Positions 29,047 through 37,981 of a DNA stretch of 46,078 nucleotides are shown piece after piece. This DNA comes from Aeromonas dhakensis (GTDB lineage Bacteria; Pseudomonadota; Gammaproteobacteria; Enterobacterales; Aeromonadaceae): NCBI RefSeq assembly GCF_000820305.1, contig NZ_CDBH01000023.1, forward strand, positions 1 through 46,078. The letters are read 5' to 3'. The position numbers and the translations under genes were made by a program. Positions within the stretch are counted from its first letter, which is position 1, and each line of letters opens with the position of its first letter. Below the pieces are notes generated by a model. It made no database searches, was not told the DNA's origin, and saw nothing but the letters and a program-made list of their open reading frames with translations.

Positions 29047-31470
29047 TCAGGTCCGGTTGCCCGCCTGAATGGTGCGGCGGATCTTGGTGCTGAGCAGCGG
29101 CACTATGTTGTCGGCCAGCGCCTGGAAGCGGCCCAGATCCGGCTTGCAGCCCGGATCCAGATAGCCTTCGCTGCGCAGGGTGTGGATCAGGGTGCTGAAC
29201 AGCTTCTGGTCGAAGAACTCGGGGGCGTTGATGCCGTGCAGGGTGCCGAGGCGCTCCGCCATCATCAGGCCGTCCGCCTCCAGCTGCTCCGCCTCGATGC
29301 TGGGCTGGGCCAGCACCCGGGTCAGCACGATGGCGTAGCGCTGCAGGGTCTCCTGGATGCTCTCGGCCAAGAGCAGCAGGCGGGTCTGGTTGACCGGATT
29401 GACCCAGAAGCCGCCGTCGCGGGCCTCGATCAGCTGCTGGCGTTGCAGCTCGGCCAGCAGGGCATCGACCAGCTCCGGCAGCTCATCCTCTTCATAGCGC
29501 AGGAACAGCTCGGTCTTGAGCAGCGGGTAGATGTCGATGCAGCGGGCAACGATTTCGCTGCGGGAGATCCCCTCGCAGCGTTCGATCAGGGCCGCCACCA
29601 GCGAGGGTATGGCGAACAGATGGAGGATGTTGTTGCGGTAGTAGGTCAGCAGGATCGCCTGATAGCGGTCCAGGCTGATGATCTGCCCCAGCTTGTCCTC
29701 GCTCACCTCGAACTTGTTGAGCTCCATCGCCTGATCCAGCAGGGTCTTGGCATCCTCGGCCGGCATGGTGCTGTGCGGGCTGTAGGGCACCTGCTTGAGC
29801 AGGTCCAGATAGGTGTTGAGCTGGGCCTGCAGTTCGTCGCGGGTGAGGGCGTGGCGTTCGGCGGCCAGCAGCGCCAGCGCGCTCAGGGTCAGGCCGTTGA
29901 CGGCGGCGGCGCCGTTGATGCGGGTCATCAGCAGCTCGGCCAGCTGGTTGACGGTGCCAGCCATCCACTCGGGACGCTCCTCCTCGCCGATGTGCTCCTT
30001 CCAGGTCGGCACGTGTTCGTTGAGGTAGCTGTTGAGGGTCAGCGGCTCGCCGAAGTTGACGAAGCCGCGGCCGTAGTTGCGCAGCTTGCGCAGGATGCCG
30101 AGCACCTGCAGGAAGCTCTCCTTCTCCTTGCGGCTGCCCTTGAGCTCGTTGTGGTAGGTGTTCACCTCCATCACGTGTTCATAACCCAGGTAGACGGGGA
30201 CGAAGGTGAGCGGCCGATCCAGTCCGCGCATCATGGCCTGCAGGGTCATCGCCAGCATGCCGGTCTTGGGTGGCAGCAGGCGACCGGTACGGGAGCGACC
30301 GCCCTCGGTGAAGAACTCCACCGAGTAGCCTTTGGCAAACAGCAGGTTCAGGTATTCCCGGAATACCGTGCTGTAGAGCGGGTTGCCCTTGAAGGTGCGG
30401 CGGATGAAGAAGGCACCGCCGTGGCGGAAGATCGGGCCCGCCGGCCAGAAGTTGAGGTTGATGCCTGCCGCGATGTGGGGCGGCACCATGCCCTGGTGAT
30501 AGATGACGTAGGAGAGCAGCAGATAGTCCATGTGGCTGCGATGGCAGGGCACGTAGACGATCTCGTGACCCTCCTGGGCCAGCTGGCGCACCTTTTCGGC
30601 GCCGTTGACCGACAGGCCGCGATAGAGCTTGTTCCACAGCCAGCCGAGGAAGCTTTCGCCGAGCCGGATCAACCGGTAGGAGAAGTTGGAGGCGATCTCG
30701 TCCATGTAGCCATGAGCCCGTTTCTGGGCTTTATCGAGGCTGATCCCCTCGCGTTGGGCCTCCTCCTCGATGGCCTGCTGGATCACGCCAGAGTCGAGCA
30801 GCTGCTTGAACAGCAGGTTGCGGTTGGGCAGCTTGGGCCCGGTGGCGGCCAGCTGCTGGCGGCTGAAGTGGGTGCGGGCCACCCGCGCCAGCTTGTGGGC
30901 GATGGCCTCGTCGGTGCCGTGCTTGTCCGCCATGTAGCGCAGGGAGAGCGGCGGAGAGAAGCGCACCAGGTTCTCGCGTCCTTTCAGGATCACGATCAGC
31001 GCCTTCTTGAGGCGGTTCGGTGCCAGGCTGCTGATGATGTTCCAGCCGGAGGCCTCCTCGCCTTCCCGACCCGGGGCACGGCCCCAGAACAGGGTGACGG
31101 GCACCACCTGGATGTCCAGCGCCGGATCCTGCTTGTGCAAATCCAGCAACTGGTGGAACTCCTGCAGGAAGGGGAGCGGCTTGCTGCGTTTGCCGAACAG
31201 GGGAGGTGGACGATCCAGACAGACATAGCGCGGCAGCAGCTGGCCGTTCAGCTCCAGCGGCGTGAAGGGGCCGGGCAGACCGAGATCCTCGCAGCACTGC
31301 TGCAGGGTCATCAGGTCGGTGATCGAGCTGGTCTTCAGGGCATAGACGATGGGTCTGGCCGGATCCAGCTTGAGTTCCGTGATGGGGTTTTCCGGCAGGC
31401 TCTTGTGATTGACCAAGCCGCTGACCGGCCATTGCAAGATGGCTCTGGAAATCTTCTGTCCAAGGGACAT
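29047..31470 (-). CDS. plsB: Glycerol-3-phosphate 1-O-acyltransferase PlsB
   Basis: 807 aa, the same length as E. coli PlsB. This inner-membrane enzyme transfers an acyl chain to position 1 of glycerol 3-phosphate, the first step of phospholipid synthesis. The catalytic HxxxxD motif is HRSHMD (near residue 306), and glycerol-phosphate binding segments AFFIRRTFKGNPLY and FTEGGRSRTGRL follow. The ATG at 31470 has a GGAGAG site 9 bases upstream and gives the usual start; a further in-frame ATG upstream is not needed. Divergent from lexA. Confidence 0.97.
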   Translation of the reverse strand: MSLGQKISRAILQWPVSGLVNHKSLPENPITELKLDPARPIVYALKTSSITDLMTLQQCCEDLGLPGPFTPLELNGQLLPRYVCLDRPPPLFGKRSKPLPFLQEFHQLLDLHKQDPALDIQVVPVTLFWGRAPGREGEEASGWNIISSLAPNRLKKALIVILKGRENLVRFSPPLSLRYMADKHGTDEAIAHKLARVARTHFSRQQLAATGPKLPNRNLLFKQLLDSGVIQQAIEEEAQREGISLDKAQKRAHGYMDEIASNFSYRLIRLGESFLGWLWNKLYRGLSVNGAEKVRQLAQEGHEIVYVPCHRSHMDYLLLSYVIYHQGMVPPHIAAGINLNFWPAGPIFRHGGAFFIRRTFKGNPLYSTVFREYLNLLFAKGYSVEFFTEGGRSRTGRLLPPKTGMLAMTLQAMMRGLDRPLTFVPVYLGYEHVMEVNTYHNELKGSRKEKESFLQVLGILRKLRNYGRGFVNFGEPLTLNSYLNEHVPTWKEHIGEEERPEWMAGTVNQLAELLMTRINGAAAVNGLTLSALALLAAERHALTRDELQAQLNTYLDLLKQVPYSPHSTMPAEDAKTLLDQAMELNKFEVSEDKLGQIISLDRYQAILLTYYRNNILHLFAIPSLVAALIERCEGISRSEIVARCIDIYPLLKTELFLRYEEDELPELVDALLAELQRQQLIEARDGGFWVNPVNQTRLLLLAESIQETLQRYAIVLTRVLAQPSIEAEQLEADGLMMAERLGTLHGINAPEFFDQKLFSTLIHTLRSEGYLDPGCKPDLGRFQALADNIVPLLSTKIRRTIQAGNRT

Positions 31471-31610
31471 GTGCGTCTGCTCTCCAAAAAAATGCGGCGT
31501 GAGCATAGCAAATCACCGACTGCTTGTCGCCGAGAGGTACGATGAGTCGGCTGCGCGGGATCAAAACCATGGCAAATGAACAGAGGGCCGCGACAAATGT
31601 CAGCTGCGGC

Positions 31611-31638
31611 TTGCCTTGGCCACTGCACTGTATATACT
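31611..31638 (+). promoter_or_regulatory. lexA promoter
   Basis: TTGCCT (31611-31616) and TATACT (31633-31638) with a 16-base spacer. The -10 lies inside the first SOS box, as expected for LexA autorepression. Confidence 0.6.
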
Positions 31639-31643
31639 GCCAG
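31628..31643 (+). promoter_or_regulatory. SOS box 1 (LexA operator)
   Basis: CTG-N10-CAG matching the LexA consensus with an A/T-rich centre. First of two in the lexA promoter. Confidence 0.9.
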
Positions 31644-31647
31644 TGTG

Positions 31648-31663
31648 CTGTATAAAAAGACAG
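31648..31663 (+). promoter_or_regulatory. SOS box 2 (LexA operator)
   Basis: A second CTG-N10-CAG, exactly 20 bases from the first and 11 bases before the lexA ATG. A pair of boxes this close is typical of lexA, allowing cooperative autorepression. Confidence 0.92.
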
Positions 31664-31674
31664 GTGCCCATGCT

Positions 31675-32298
31675 ATGAAACCCCTTACTCCCCGCCAGGC
31701 CGAAGTGCTGGAGTTGATCAAGGCGAACATGAACGAGACCGGCATGCCGCCGACTCGCGCCGAGATTGCCCAGAAGCTTGGTTTCAAGTCGGCCAACGCG
31801 GCCGAGGAACATCTGAAGGCCCTGGCCAAAAAGGGGGTCATCGAGATCATGCCGGGCACGTCCCGTGGCATCCGCCTGCTGCTCGAAGAGGAAGAGCAGC
31901 TGGAAGAGAGCGGTCTGCCGCTGATCGGCAAGGTGGCTGCCGGCGAGCCCATCCTGGCGCAGGAACACATCGAGAGCCACTACCAGGTGGATCCTGCCCT
32001 GTTCCACCCGCGGGCAGACTTCCTGCTGCGGGTACAGGGCATGAGCATGAAGAACATCGGCATTCTGGATGGTGACCTGCTGGCGGTGCACAAGACTCAG
32101 GAGGTACGCAACGGTCAGGTGGTGGTGGCGCGGCTCGACGAAGATGTCACCGTCAAACGCTTCCAGCGCAAGGGCAGCCAGGTGTGGCTGCTGCCGGAGA
32201 ATGAAGAGCTTTCCCCCATCGAGGTGGATCTCGCCAGCCAGCACCTTACCATCGAGGGGCTGGCGGTCGGTGTCATTCGCAACGCCGACTGGATGTAA
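31675..32298 (+). CDS. lexA: SOS repressor LexA
   Basis: 207 aa. The N-terminal winged HTH (about 1-65) starts [16 protein letters not shown] and reads [21 protein letters not shown]. The self-cleavage site is Ala89-Gly90 (VAAGEP). The catalytic pair is Ser124 (QGMSMKNIG) and Lys161 (VTVKRF). RecA filaments trigger cleavage and induction of the SOS genes. The ATG at 31675 gives the standard start; a longer frame runs upstream through the SOS boxes. It is divergent from plsB. In E. coli dgkA precedes lexA; no dgkA is present in this gap. Confidence 0.98.
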   Translation: MKPLTPRQAEVLELIKANMNETGMPPTRAEIAQKLGFKSANAAEEHLKALAKKGVIEIMPGTSRGIRLLLEEEEQLEESGLPLIGKVAAGEPILAQEHIESHYQVDPALFHPRADFLLRVQGMSMKNIGILDGDLLAVHKTQEVRNGQVVVARLDEDVTVKRFQRKGSQVWLLPENEELSPIEVDLASQHLTIEGLAVGVIRNADWM

Positions 32299-32306
32299 TC
32301 CGTGCC

Positions 32307-32340
32307 AACAGGGCCTCCCATGGGAGGCTCTGTTGTTTCT
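32307..32340 (+). terminator. Terminator of lexA
   Basis: A 12-bp stem with one G:U pair (32307-32318 with 32323-32334) followed by GTTTCT. The T run is modest. Confidence 0.65.
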
Positions 32341-32744
32341 GCGCTCCTTTCCCCGTGATTTCAATCAGATCCTGATACCCGGCACTTTTGTCTGCGGGCG
32401 CTCGCCGCAGGCGATTCATTTCAGATATATCATTTGGTAAGGCTGGCTCACTGGCGTGAGCCGCCCCCCGATGCTCGGCAAGACGCGCAGCTTCGCGTCG
32501 CTGGTGGCAGGAACCCCGAGGGCAGCAGGGAATAACAAGCGCTTCGCGCCCGGTGCAGGCAGCATGTGTGCCTCGTCCGGGGGCAGAGGCGTCAGCGGGA
32601 TAGAAGGGAGAGTGGCCAGCAGGGCGCCGGCAGTCGGCACAACAGCGGCACACTCGTGCAGTCGACACGCGGCAGTCATCGGGTCGCCCCTTGCGGTGGT
32701 GGACGGTGCCGGTCGACGTGACCTGTTGATCAAGGAGGACAGGT
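32341..32744. other. Region downstream of lexA without a confident gene
   Basis: About 400 bases with no recognised gene. A small hairpin lies at 32445-32462. Two overlapping frames, 32456-32818 (+) and 32416-32676 (-, ATG at 32676 with AAGGGG 8 bases upstream), are both weak and lack recognisable domains. No CTG-N10-CAG SOS box was found. The sequence reads like decayed or non-coding DNA, or a young gene. Confidence 0.5.
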
Positions 32745-33032
32745 ATGGCTTCAAGCTCGCCATGGGATCCGGGTCTGGCATCGCCCGTTTCTTCCATCAC
32801 CCGTTTCATCAAGGGTAACCGGATGACCCGTTTCTACGCGCTCTGGGTACACCACAAGGGCGCCTGCTGGACCATCTGGCTGGGGTGCCCGAAGGACAAG
32901 ATTGTCCGCCTGGTGCGCCTGTTTCATAGCCATCACGAGCAGGGGTTGGCCGATGATCTCTGGACCGCTCCTGTCATCCCGCTGCGCGCCTCGAGCCGCC
33001 GCCTGCACGAGCGGCGCCGACAACAACCTTGA
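32745..33032 (+). CDS. Hypothetical protein, 95 aa
   Basis: The ATG follows an excellent AAGGAGG site 6 bases upstream, and a terminator starts 9 bases after the stop. Codon use is like the neighbours. The protein has a Ser/Pro-rich start, a Trp/Cys-rich middle (ALWVHHKGACWTIWLGCPKDK) and a basic, Arg-rich tail. A second possible start is Met27 (32823). No family recognised. Its place between lexA and the SCO1 gene, where E. coli has dinF and related genera may carry a sulA-like gene, raises an SOS role, but no SOS box is seen upstream. Confidence 0.6.
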   Translation: MASSSPWDPGLASPVSSITRFIKGNRMTRFYALWVHHKGACWTIWLGCPKDKIVRLVRLFHSHHEQGLADDLWTAPVIPLRASSRRLHERRRQQP

Positions 33033-33041
33033 CCCGTTGCA

Positions 33042-33073
33042 ACAGCCCCACCTCCCGGTGGGGCTGTCGTTTT
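33042..33073 (+). terminator. Terminator after the 95-aa gene
   Basis: An 11-bp perfect stem (33042-33052 with 33057-33067), TCCC loop, then CGTTTT. Confidence 0.82.
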
Positions 33074-33242
33074 GGGCGATCCGGCGTCGCTTTGCAGACC
33101 CTGGCGTCATCTTCTGACCAAAGTTGGCCAGCGAACGGGCAACCGTGACAAGGGAGTGACCGGCCCGGTGCTCACTGGGTTACAATAGCCCTTTCATTCG
33201 GGCCCGGCTGGCGGGCATGTCGACGTAAAGGGTTTGTTTTTT

Positions 33243-33869
33243 ATGGTGAAACCACGTTACCCCTTGCTGTTTCTGCTGCTGGTCGGGGGCATGATGGGCG
33301 GTTTTTACTGGAGCCAGCCCTCCCTGCCCGAGCACGCCGACTACTATCCGGCGGGGCGGGATATCAACCCGTTTGCCTTCACCGATCAGGATGGCCAGCC
33401 GTTCGTGCCGGCCAGCCTGACCGGCCACTGGACCTTCCTGTTCGTCGGCTACACCTTCTGTCCCGACATCTGCCCGACCACCCTGGCGGACCTGCGTTCC
33501 GTCTACCCCGAGCTGAAGAAGATCGCTCCGAGCAGCCAGGTGGTGTTCATCTCGGCGGATCCCCAGCGGGACGACGTGGCCCGCCTCAAGACCTACACGG
33601 CCTTCTTCAACCCGGAGTTCAAGGCGGCGACCGGCCCCCACGACAAGCTGTTTCCCTTCGTGCGCAATCTGGGGCTCATCTACTCCATCGCCGATCAGGG
33701 GGAGAAGGATTACCTGATCGACCACTCCGCCTCCATCGTGCTGATCAATCCGGCCGGCAAGCTGGAGGCCGTGTTTCGCCCTCGTCTGAGCGAGGACGGG
33801 GTGCCCAGGGTGGTGATGGCGAGCATGGTGTCGGACTTTGCCAGGATAGTGCGGCTGGATGGCGAATAG
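33243..33869 (+). CDS. SCO1/SenC/PrrC copper-binding thioredoxin-fold protein
   Basis: 208 aa. An N-terminal membrane anchor (about residues 6-24) leads into a periplasmic thioredoxin-like domain with the SCO copper site: CPDIC (Cys73, Cys77) and His161 in LIDHSASIV. SCO proteins deliver copper to, or maintain thiols of, the CuA site of cytochrome c oxidase. No oxidase subunit gene is in the window. The ATG at 33243 is used; a TTG three codons upstream is possible. Its 3' end overlaps the MATE gene by 11 bases, so the two form an operon. Confidence 0.92.
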   Translation: MVKPRYPLLFLLLVGGMMGGFYWSQPSLPEHADYYPAGRDINPFAFTDQDGQPFVPASLTGHWTFLFVGYTFCPDICPTTLADLRSVYPELKKIAPSSQVVFISADPQRDDVARLKTYTAFFNPEFKAATGPHDKLFPFVRNLGLIYSIADQGEKDYLIDHSASIVLINPAGKLEAVFRPRLSEDGVPRVVMASMVSDFARIVRLDGE

Positions 33870-35280
33870 TGATGAGCAACGGACGTCCTCCGGCATGTTG
33901 ACCCCCGTCTGGTGGCGAGACGGGCGCCGCCATCGCGCCGTGTTTGCCCTGGCCCTGCCCATGGTCTTCTCCAATGTCACCACCCCACTGCTGGGACTGG
34001 TGGACACCTGGGTGATCGGTCATCTCGGCCAGGCCTGGTTCCTCGGCGGCGTGTCGGTCGGCGCCACCCTCATCAACCTGTTGTTCTGGCTGCTCGGCTT
34101 CCTGCGGATGTCCACCACCGGCCTGACCGCCCAGGCCCATGGCGCCAGCAGCCCGGCCGGCCAGCTCGACACCCTGGCCAGGGCGCTGGGTCTCGCCATC
34201 GCACTGGGGCTGGCGTTGTTGCTGCTGTTGCTGCCGTCGCTCCCCACCCTCATCGCCCTCAGCGGCGGCTCCGCCGAGGTGCAGCACTATGCCGCCGAGT
34301 ACGTCTCGGTACGGATCTGGAGCGCCCCGGCGGCGCTCTGCAACCTGGTGATCATGGGCTGGTTGCTGGGCATGCAGGATGCGCGCAGCCCCATGTTGCT
34401 GCTGATCTTCACCAACCTGGTCAACATGGGGCTCGATGCCTGGTTCGTGCTGGGGCTGGGCTGGCAGGTGAAGGGGGTCGCTGGCGCCTCGCTGCTGGCG
34501 GACTACAGCGCGCTCGGGTTGGGACTCTGGCTGGTGAGCGGTCACCTGCGCCGGTTGGCGCCGACGGCGTGGCAGGGGGCCTGGCAGCGCTGGCGCCAGT
34601 GGCCCGCGTTGCTGCGACTGCTGGCCCTGAACCGGGACATCTTCATCCGCTCCCTCTGCCTGCAGCTCTGTTTCGCCTTCATGACCCTGCAGGGGGCCAG
34701 GTTGGGGGATGTGGCGGTGGCAGCCAATGCGGTGCTGCTCAACTTTTTGATGCTCATCTCCTACGGGCTGGACGGCTTCGCCTATGCGGTGGAGGCCATG
34801 GTGGGGCGCGCCATCGGACGTCGGGATCGGCAGGGACTGCGGGAGGCCATCGGCCTCAACCTCGGCTGGGCGCTGCTGATTGCGCTGGGCTTCAGCCTGC
34901 TGTTTGCGCTGGGGGGCAGCCGGCTGATTGGGTACATCACGGATCTGCCGGCGGTGATCGCCGCGGCCAATGCGCAGCTGCCCTGGCTCATCGCCATGCC
35001 GCTGTTGGCGGTCTGGTGTTTCCTGCTGGACGGGGTCTTCATCGGGGCGACCCGGGCCCGGGAGATGCGCAACAGCATGCTGGTGGCGGCCCTCGGCGGC
35101 TTCTTCCCGGTCTGGTGGCTCTGTCAGGGCTGGGGCGTGGCGGCCTTGTGGGCCGCGATGGCGGCCCTGATGGCGGGGCGGGGACTGACGTTGGGCTGGC
35201 TATGCTGGCAGTTGGAGCGCGATGGTCGGCTGCTCCACTCACCCCACGGGGCGGGGGAGGCGCAGCAGGCCTCCTCCTGA
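33859..35280 (+). CDS. MATE-family efflux transporter, DinF-like
   Basis: 473 aa with 12 predicted transmembrane helices in two homologous halves, the MATE fold. Starting region IFALALPMVFSNVT-like (residues 29-40: FALALPMVFSNV), then PLLGLVDTWVIGHLG, typical of the DinF subgroup. These antiporters use Na+ or H+ gradients to expel drugs and oxidised compounds. In E. coli dinF is directly downstream of lexA. Here it is 1.5 kb away, behind the 95-aa and SCO1 genes, and has no own SOS box. The first ATG overlaps the SCO1 gene; Met13 (33895) is an alternative start. Confidence 0.9.
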   Translation: MANSDEQRTSSGMLTPVWWRDGRRHRAVFALALPMVFSNVTTPLLGLVDTWVIGHLGQAWFLGGVSVGATLINLLFWLLGFLRMSTTGLTAQAHGASSPAGQLDTLARALGLAIALGLALLLLLLPSLPTLIALSGGSAEVQHYAAEYVSVRIWSAPAALCNLVIMGWLLGMQDARSPMLLLIFTNLVNMGLDAWFVLGLGWQVKGVAGASLLADYSALGLGLWLVSGHLRRLAPTAWQGAWQRWRQWPALLRLLALNRDIFIRSLCLQLCFAFMTLQGARLGDVAVAANAVLLNFLMLISYGLDGFAYAVEAMVGRAIGRRDRQGLREAIGLNLGWALLIALGFSLLFALGGSRLIGYITDLPAVIAAANAQLPWLIAMPLLAVWCFLLDGVFIGATRAREMRNSMLVAALGGFFPVWWLCQGWGVAALWAAMAALMAGRGLTLGWLCWQLERDGRLLHSPHGAGEAQQASS

Positions 35281-35308
35281 GCCCGCTATCTACTCAGGCA
35301 GATCCGGT

Positions 35309-35779
35309 TCAGACCTGCAGCGAGCCGGGGTAGCCCAGCTGGCGCCAGCTTTCGTAGACGAATACCGCCACCGCGTTGGAGAGATTGATGCTGCGGCTCT
35401 GGGGCAGCATGGGGATGCGCAGCCGCTGCTCGAACGGCAGGCTCTCGATGATCTCGATGGGCAGGCCGCGGCTCTCGGGCCCGAACAACAGGGCATCCCC
35501 GGCGGCAAACTGCACTGCCGAATGGGCGGTGCGCCCCTTGGTGGTGCAGGCAAATACCCGTGTCGGCGCTACCGCCGCCAGGAAGGCCTCGAAGTTTGGC
35601 CAGCGCTTCACCTCGGCGAACTCGTGATAGTCGAGCCCCGCCCGTTTCACCCGCTTGTCATCCCACTCGAACCCCAGCGGCTCTATCAGGTGCAGCCGAT
35701 AGCCGGTGTTGGCGCAGAGGCGGATGATGTTGCCGGTGTTGGGCGGAATTTCCGGTTGGTAGAGCACGATGTCGAGCAT
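35309..35779 (-). CDS. trmL: tRNA (cytidine/uridine-34 2'-O)-methyltransferase TrmL
   Basis: 156-aa SPOUT methyltransferase that methylates the wobble ribose of tRNA-Leu isoacceptors using S-adenosylmethionine. It starts [21 protein letters not shown], with the knot motifs [11 protein letters not shown] and [14 protein letters not shown]. The ATG at 35779 gives the family start; an upstream in-frame ATG would add 12 unrelated residues. It is convergent with the MATE gene, 28 bases apart. Confidence 0.96.
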   Translation of the reverse strand: MLDIVLYQPEIPPNTGNIIRLCANTGYRLHLIEPLGFEWDDKRVKRAGLDYHEFAEVKRWPNFEAFLAAVAPTRVFACTTKGRTAHSAVQFAAGDALLFGPESRGLPIEIIESLPFEQRLRIPMLPQSRSINLSNAVAVFVYESWRQLGYPGSLQV

Positions 35780-35847
35780 GACGGCGTCCTGATGGGGCGA
35801 AAAGGGCGCCAGCATACCCAGCGCCCGGGCGGATGAAAAGGGCCTGC

Positions 35848-37203
35848 TCAGCCTATGGGCAGGCGGATGGTGATGGTCAGCCCGGCCGGGTGGTTGCTGC
35901 TGGCGCGGATGGTGCCGCCGTGGCGCAGGATGGCCTCCGCGGCGATGGCCAGCCCCAGTCCGGTGCCGCCGGTCTTGGCGTTGCGGGCATCATCCACCCG
36001 GAAGAAGGGCAGGAACAGCTGCGGCTGCTGCTCCACCGGTACGCCGGGGCCGTCGTCGCGGATGGTCATCACCCACTCCCGACCCTCCCGGTACCAGTCC
36101 ACCTTGATGAACTCGCGGGCATATTTGAGCGCGTTGCGCAGCGGGTTTTCCAGCGCCCTGGCCAGCAGATCGGGCCACATCCGCAGGGAGTCGGTGGGCA
36201 GCGGCGGCAACCTGAGCTGCTTGCCGCTCTGATTTGCCTCGAACATGGCGTCGTCCAGGATGGGTTCCAGCAGATCGGCTAGCGGCATCACCACCGGCGC
36301 CTCTACATGTTGCTGCACCCGCGACAGATCGAGCAGGTCGCCGATCAGCTTGTCGAGCCGGCCTATCTCCGATTCGATTCGGGCCAGCTCGTTGCTGTCC
36401 CCCTGCTTGCGGCGGATCAGCGCCTGCGCCAGCTGGATGCGGGTGAGCGGGCTGCGCAGCTCGTGGGAGATGTCGGAGAGCAGCTGTTTCTGCTTCTGGA
36501 TCATGTTCTTGAGGGTATCGACCATGTGGCTGACGTGATCCGCCAGCTGGCCTATCTCGTCCCGCCGCCCCAGGTTGGGGATCTGCGCCTCCAGATTGCC
36601 CTCCGCCAGCCGGGAGACCGACTGCTGCAACTGCAGGATGGGGCGGGTCAGCCGCCAGGCCAGCAGCAGGCAGAGCGGGGTGCTGACCAGCATGGCGATG
36701 CCGAGGATCTGGATCGGGTGATCCAGGATCTGGATGAACAGGAACAGATAGGAGTTCTCGACGTTGAGGCCGAAGTAGACGTGGTAGATCTGGCCGCGAT
36801 GCTCCATCTGGAAGGGGCCGGCGATGGCCCGCTTGTGCTCGCTGCCTAGCATGGGCTTGGCCGGGTTGTCCGAATCGAGCATGAAACGGACCACGAACTT
36901 GCTCAGGCGGGTGCTGGACTGCATCTGTCCCTTGGCATCGCGCAGGTAGATGTTGTCCACCGGCAGCAGGCCGGCGGCGTCGATGGCCTGGGCCAGATCG
37001 AAATCCTGAGTGGGATCCGCCCCCTTCTGCAGCGCCTTCAGATTGTTGTTGAGGCGGGCGATCTCGTGGGCCGGCAGCGGGATGATGTTGCGGGGATCCA
37101 GGGTCGGCAGGATCACCACGGCGGCCACCACCAGCAACAGCATGAACCAGAACCAGAGGAAGATCTGGGTGGAGAGACCGTTGAAGGTGCGGGCCGTTCT
37201 CAT
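35848..37203 (-). CDS. cpxA: Envelope-stress sensor histidine kinase CpxA
   Basis: 451 aa: first transmembrane helix (about 13-33), periplasmic sensor (about 34-160), second helix (about 162-184), HAMP, then the DHp domain with the phosphoacceptor His247 ([13 protein letters not shown]), and a catalytic ATPase domain with N box ([11 protein letters not shown]) and G boxes ([16 protein letters not shown]). It senses misfolded envelope proteins and phosphorylates CpxR. It starts at 37203 and overlaps the cpxR stop by 4 bases (ATGA). Close in length to E. coli CpxA. Confidence 0.95.
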   Translation of the reverse strand: MRTARTFNGLSTQIFLWFWFMLLLVVAAVVILPTLDPRNIIPLPAHEIARLNNNLKALQKGADPTQDFDLAQAIDAAGLLPVDNIYLRDAKGQMQSSTRLSKFVVRFMLDSDNPAKPMLGSEHKRAIAGPFQMEHRGQIYHVYFGLNVENSYLFLFIQILDHPIQILGIAMLVSTPLCLLLAWRLTRPILQLQQSVSRLAEGNLEAQIPNLGRRDEIGQLADHVSHMVDTLKNMIQKQKQLLSDISHELRSPLTRIQLAQALIRRKQGDSNELARIESEIGRLDKLIGDLLDLSRVQQHVEAPVVMPLADLLEPILDDAMFEANQSGKQLRLPPLPTDSLRMWPDLLARALENPLRNALKYAREFIKVDWYREGREWVMTIRDDGPGVPVEQQPQLFLPFFRVDDARNAKTGGTGLGLAIAAEAILRHGGTIRASSNHPAGLTITIRLPIG

Positions 37204-37895
37204 GCCTGTTCCAGCCACAGGTAGCCACGGCCGCGCACCGTCTTGAAGCGGGGCTGGCCGTCGGTGCGCTCAGGCAGCTTCTTGCGCAGGTTGCTCAGGT
37301 GCATGTCGATGGCGCGGTCGAAGGGCTCCAGCTTCTTGCCCAGCACCAGCTCGGAGAGCTGGCTCTTGCTGACGATCTGGCCCGGACTGCGCAACAGGCA
37401 CTCCAGCAGACCGAATTCGGTGGCGGTCAGCTCCAGCAGATCGCCGTGGCAACTGGCCTGCTGCAGACCGGGCTGCAGCACCAGATCCATGAAGCGCACC
37501 TCGTCCGAACTGCCGCCGCGCTGGGGCTGGCTGCCCTGGGTGCGGCGCAGGATGGCGCGCACCCGGGCCAGCAGCTCCCTGTCATCGAACGGCTTGGCCA
37601 GGTAGTCGTCGGCCCCGGCCTCCAGCCCGTTGACCCGATCCTGGCTGTCGCCGCGGGCGGTCAGCATCAGCACCGGGGTGTCGTGGGTCTTGCGCAGCCG
37701 GGTCAGCATGGCGAAGCCATTGAGCTTGGGCATCATCACGTCCAGCAGGACCAGGTTGAAGTGCTGTTCGGCCAGCCGCTGCAACCCCTCTTCGCCATCC
37801 TCGGCGACGGTCACCTGGAAGCCTTCCAGGGTCAGAATTTCGGTGAGCAACTGGGTCAGCTCGAGATCGTCGTCGACCAGGAGTATTTTGTGCAT
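37200..37895 (-). CDS. cpxR: Envelope-stress response regulator CpxR
   Basis: 231-aa OmpR-family regulator. The receiver domain has the acidic pocket (VDDD at 8-10) and phosphoacceptor Asp52 (LLDVMMP), with Lys in the KPFDDREL segment. The C-terminal winged HTH (about 130-231) reads LTATEFGLLECLLRSPGQIVSKSQL. It is first in the cpxR-cpxA operon and divergent from fieF. The periplasmic inhibitor gene cpxP, which sits between cpxR and fieF in E. coli, is absent: only 86 bases separate cpxR and fieF here. Confidence 0.96.
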   Translation of the reverse strand: MHKILLVDDDLELTQLLTEILTLEGFQVTVAEDGEEGLQRLAEQHFNLVLLDVMMPKLNGFAMLTRLRKTHDTPVLMLTARGDSQDRVNGLEAGADDYLAKPFDDRELLARVRAILRRTQGSQPQRGGSSDEVRFMDLVLQPGLQQASCHGDLLELTATEFGLLECLLRSPGQIVSKSQLSELVLGKKLEPFDRAIDMHLSNLRKKLPERTDGQPRFKTVRGRGYLWLEQA

Positions 37896-37981
37896 CTGAA
37901 GTCATTCCGCTGATTTTTCGCGCCAGACTGGCGCAGGGGTCAGGGTATAATAGATTTTTAACCGCAAGAGGAAAGCCGGTT

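Noticed and set aside
29017..31545. 842-codon open frame opposite plsB
   Set aside because: An antisense shadow: low-complexity Gln/Gly/His/Val composition and no family. PlsB is unmistakable on the other strand.
32456..32818. 120-codon plus-strand gene after lexA
   Set aside because: Ser/Gly/Ala/Arg-rich composition, no ribosome site, and it runs into the better supported 95-aa gene in another frame.
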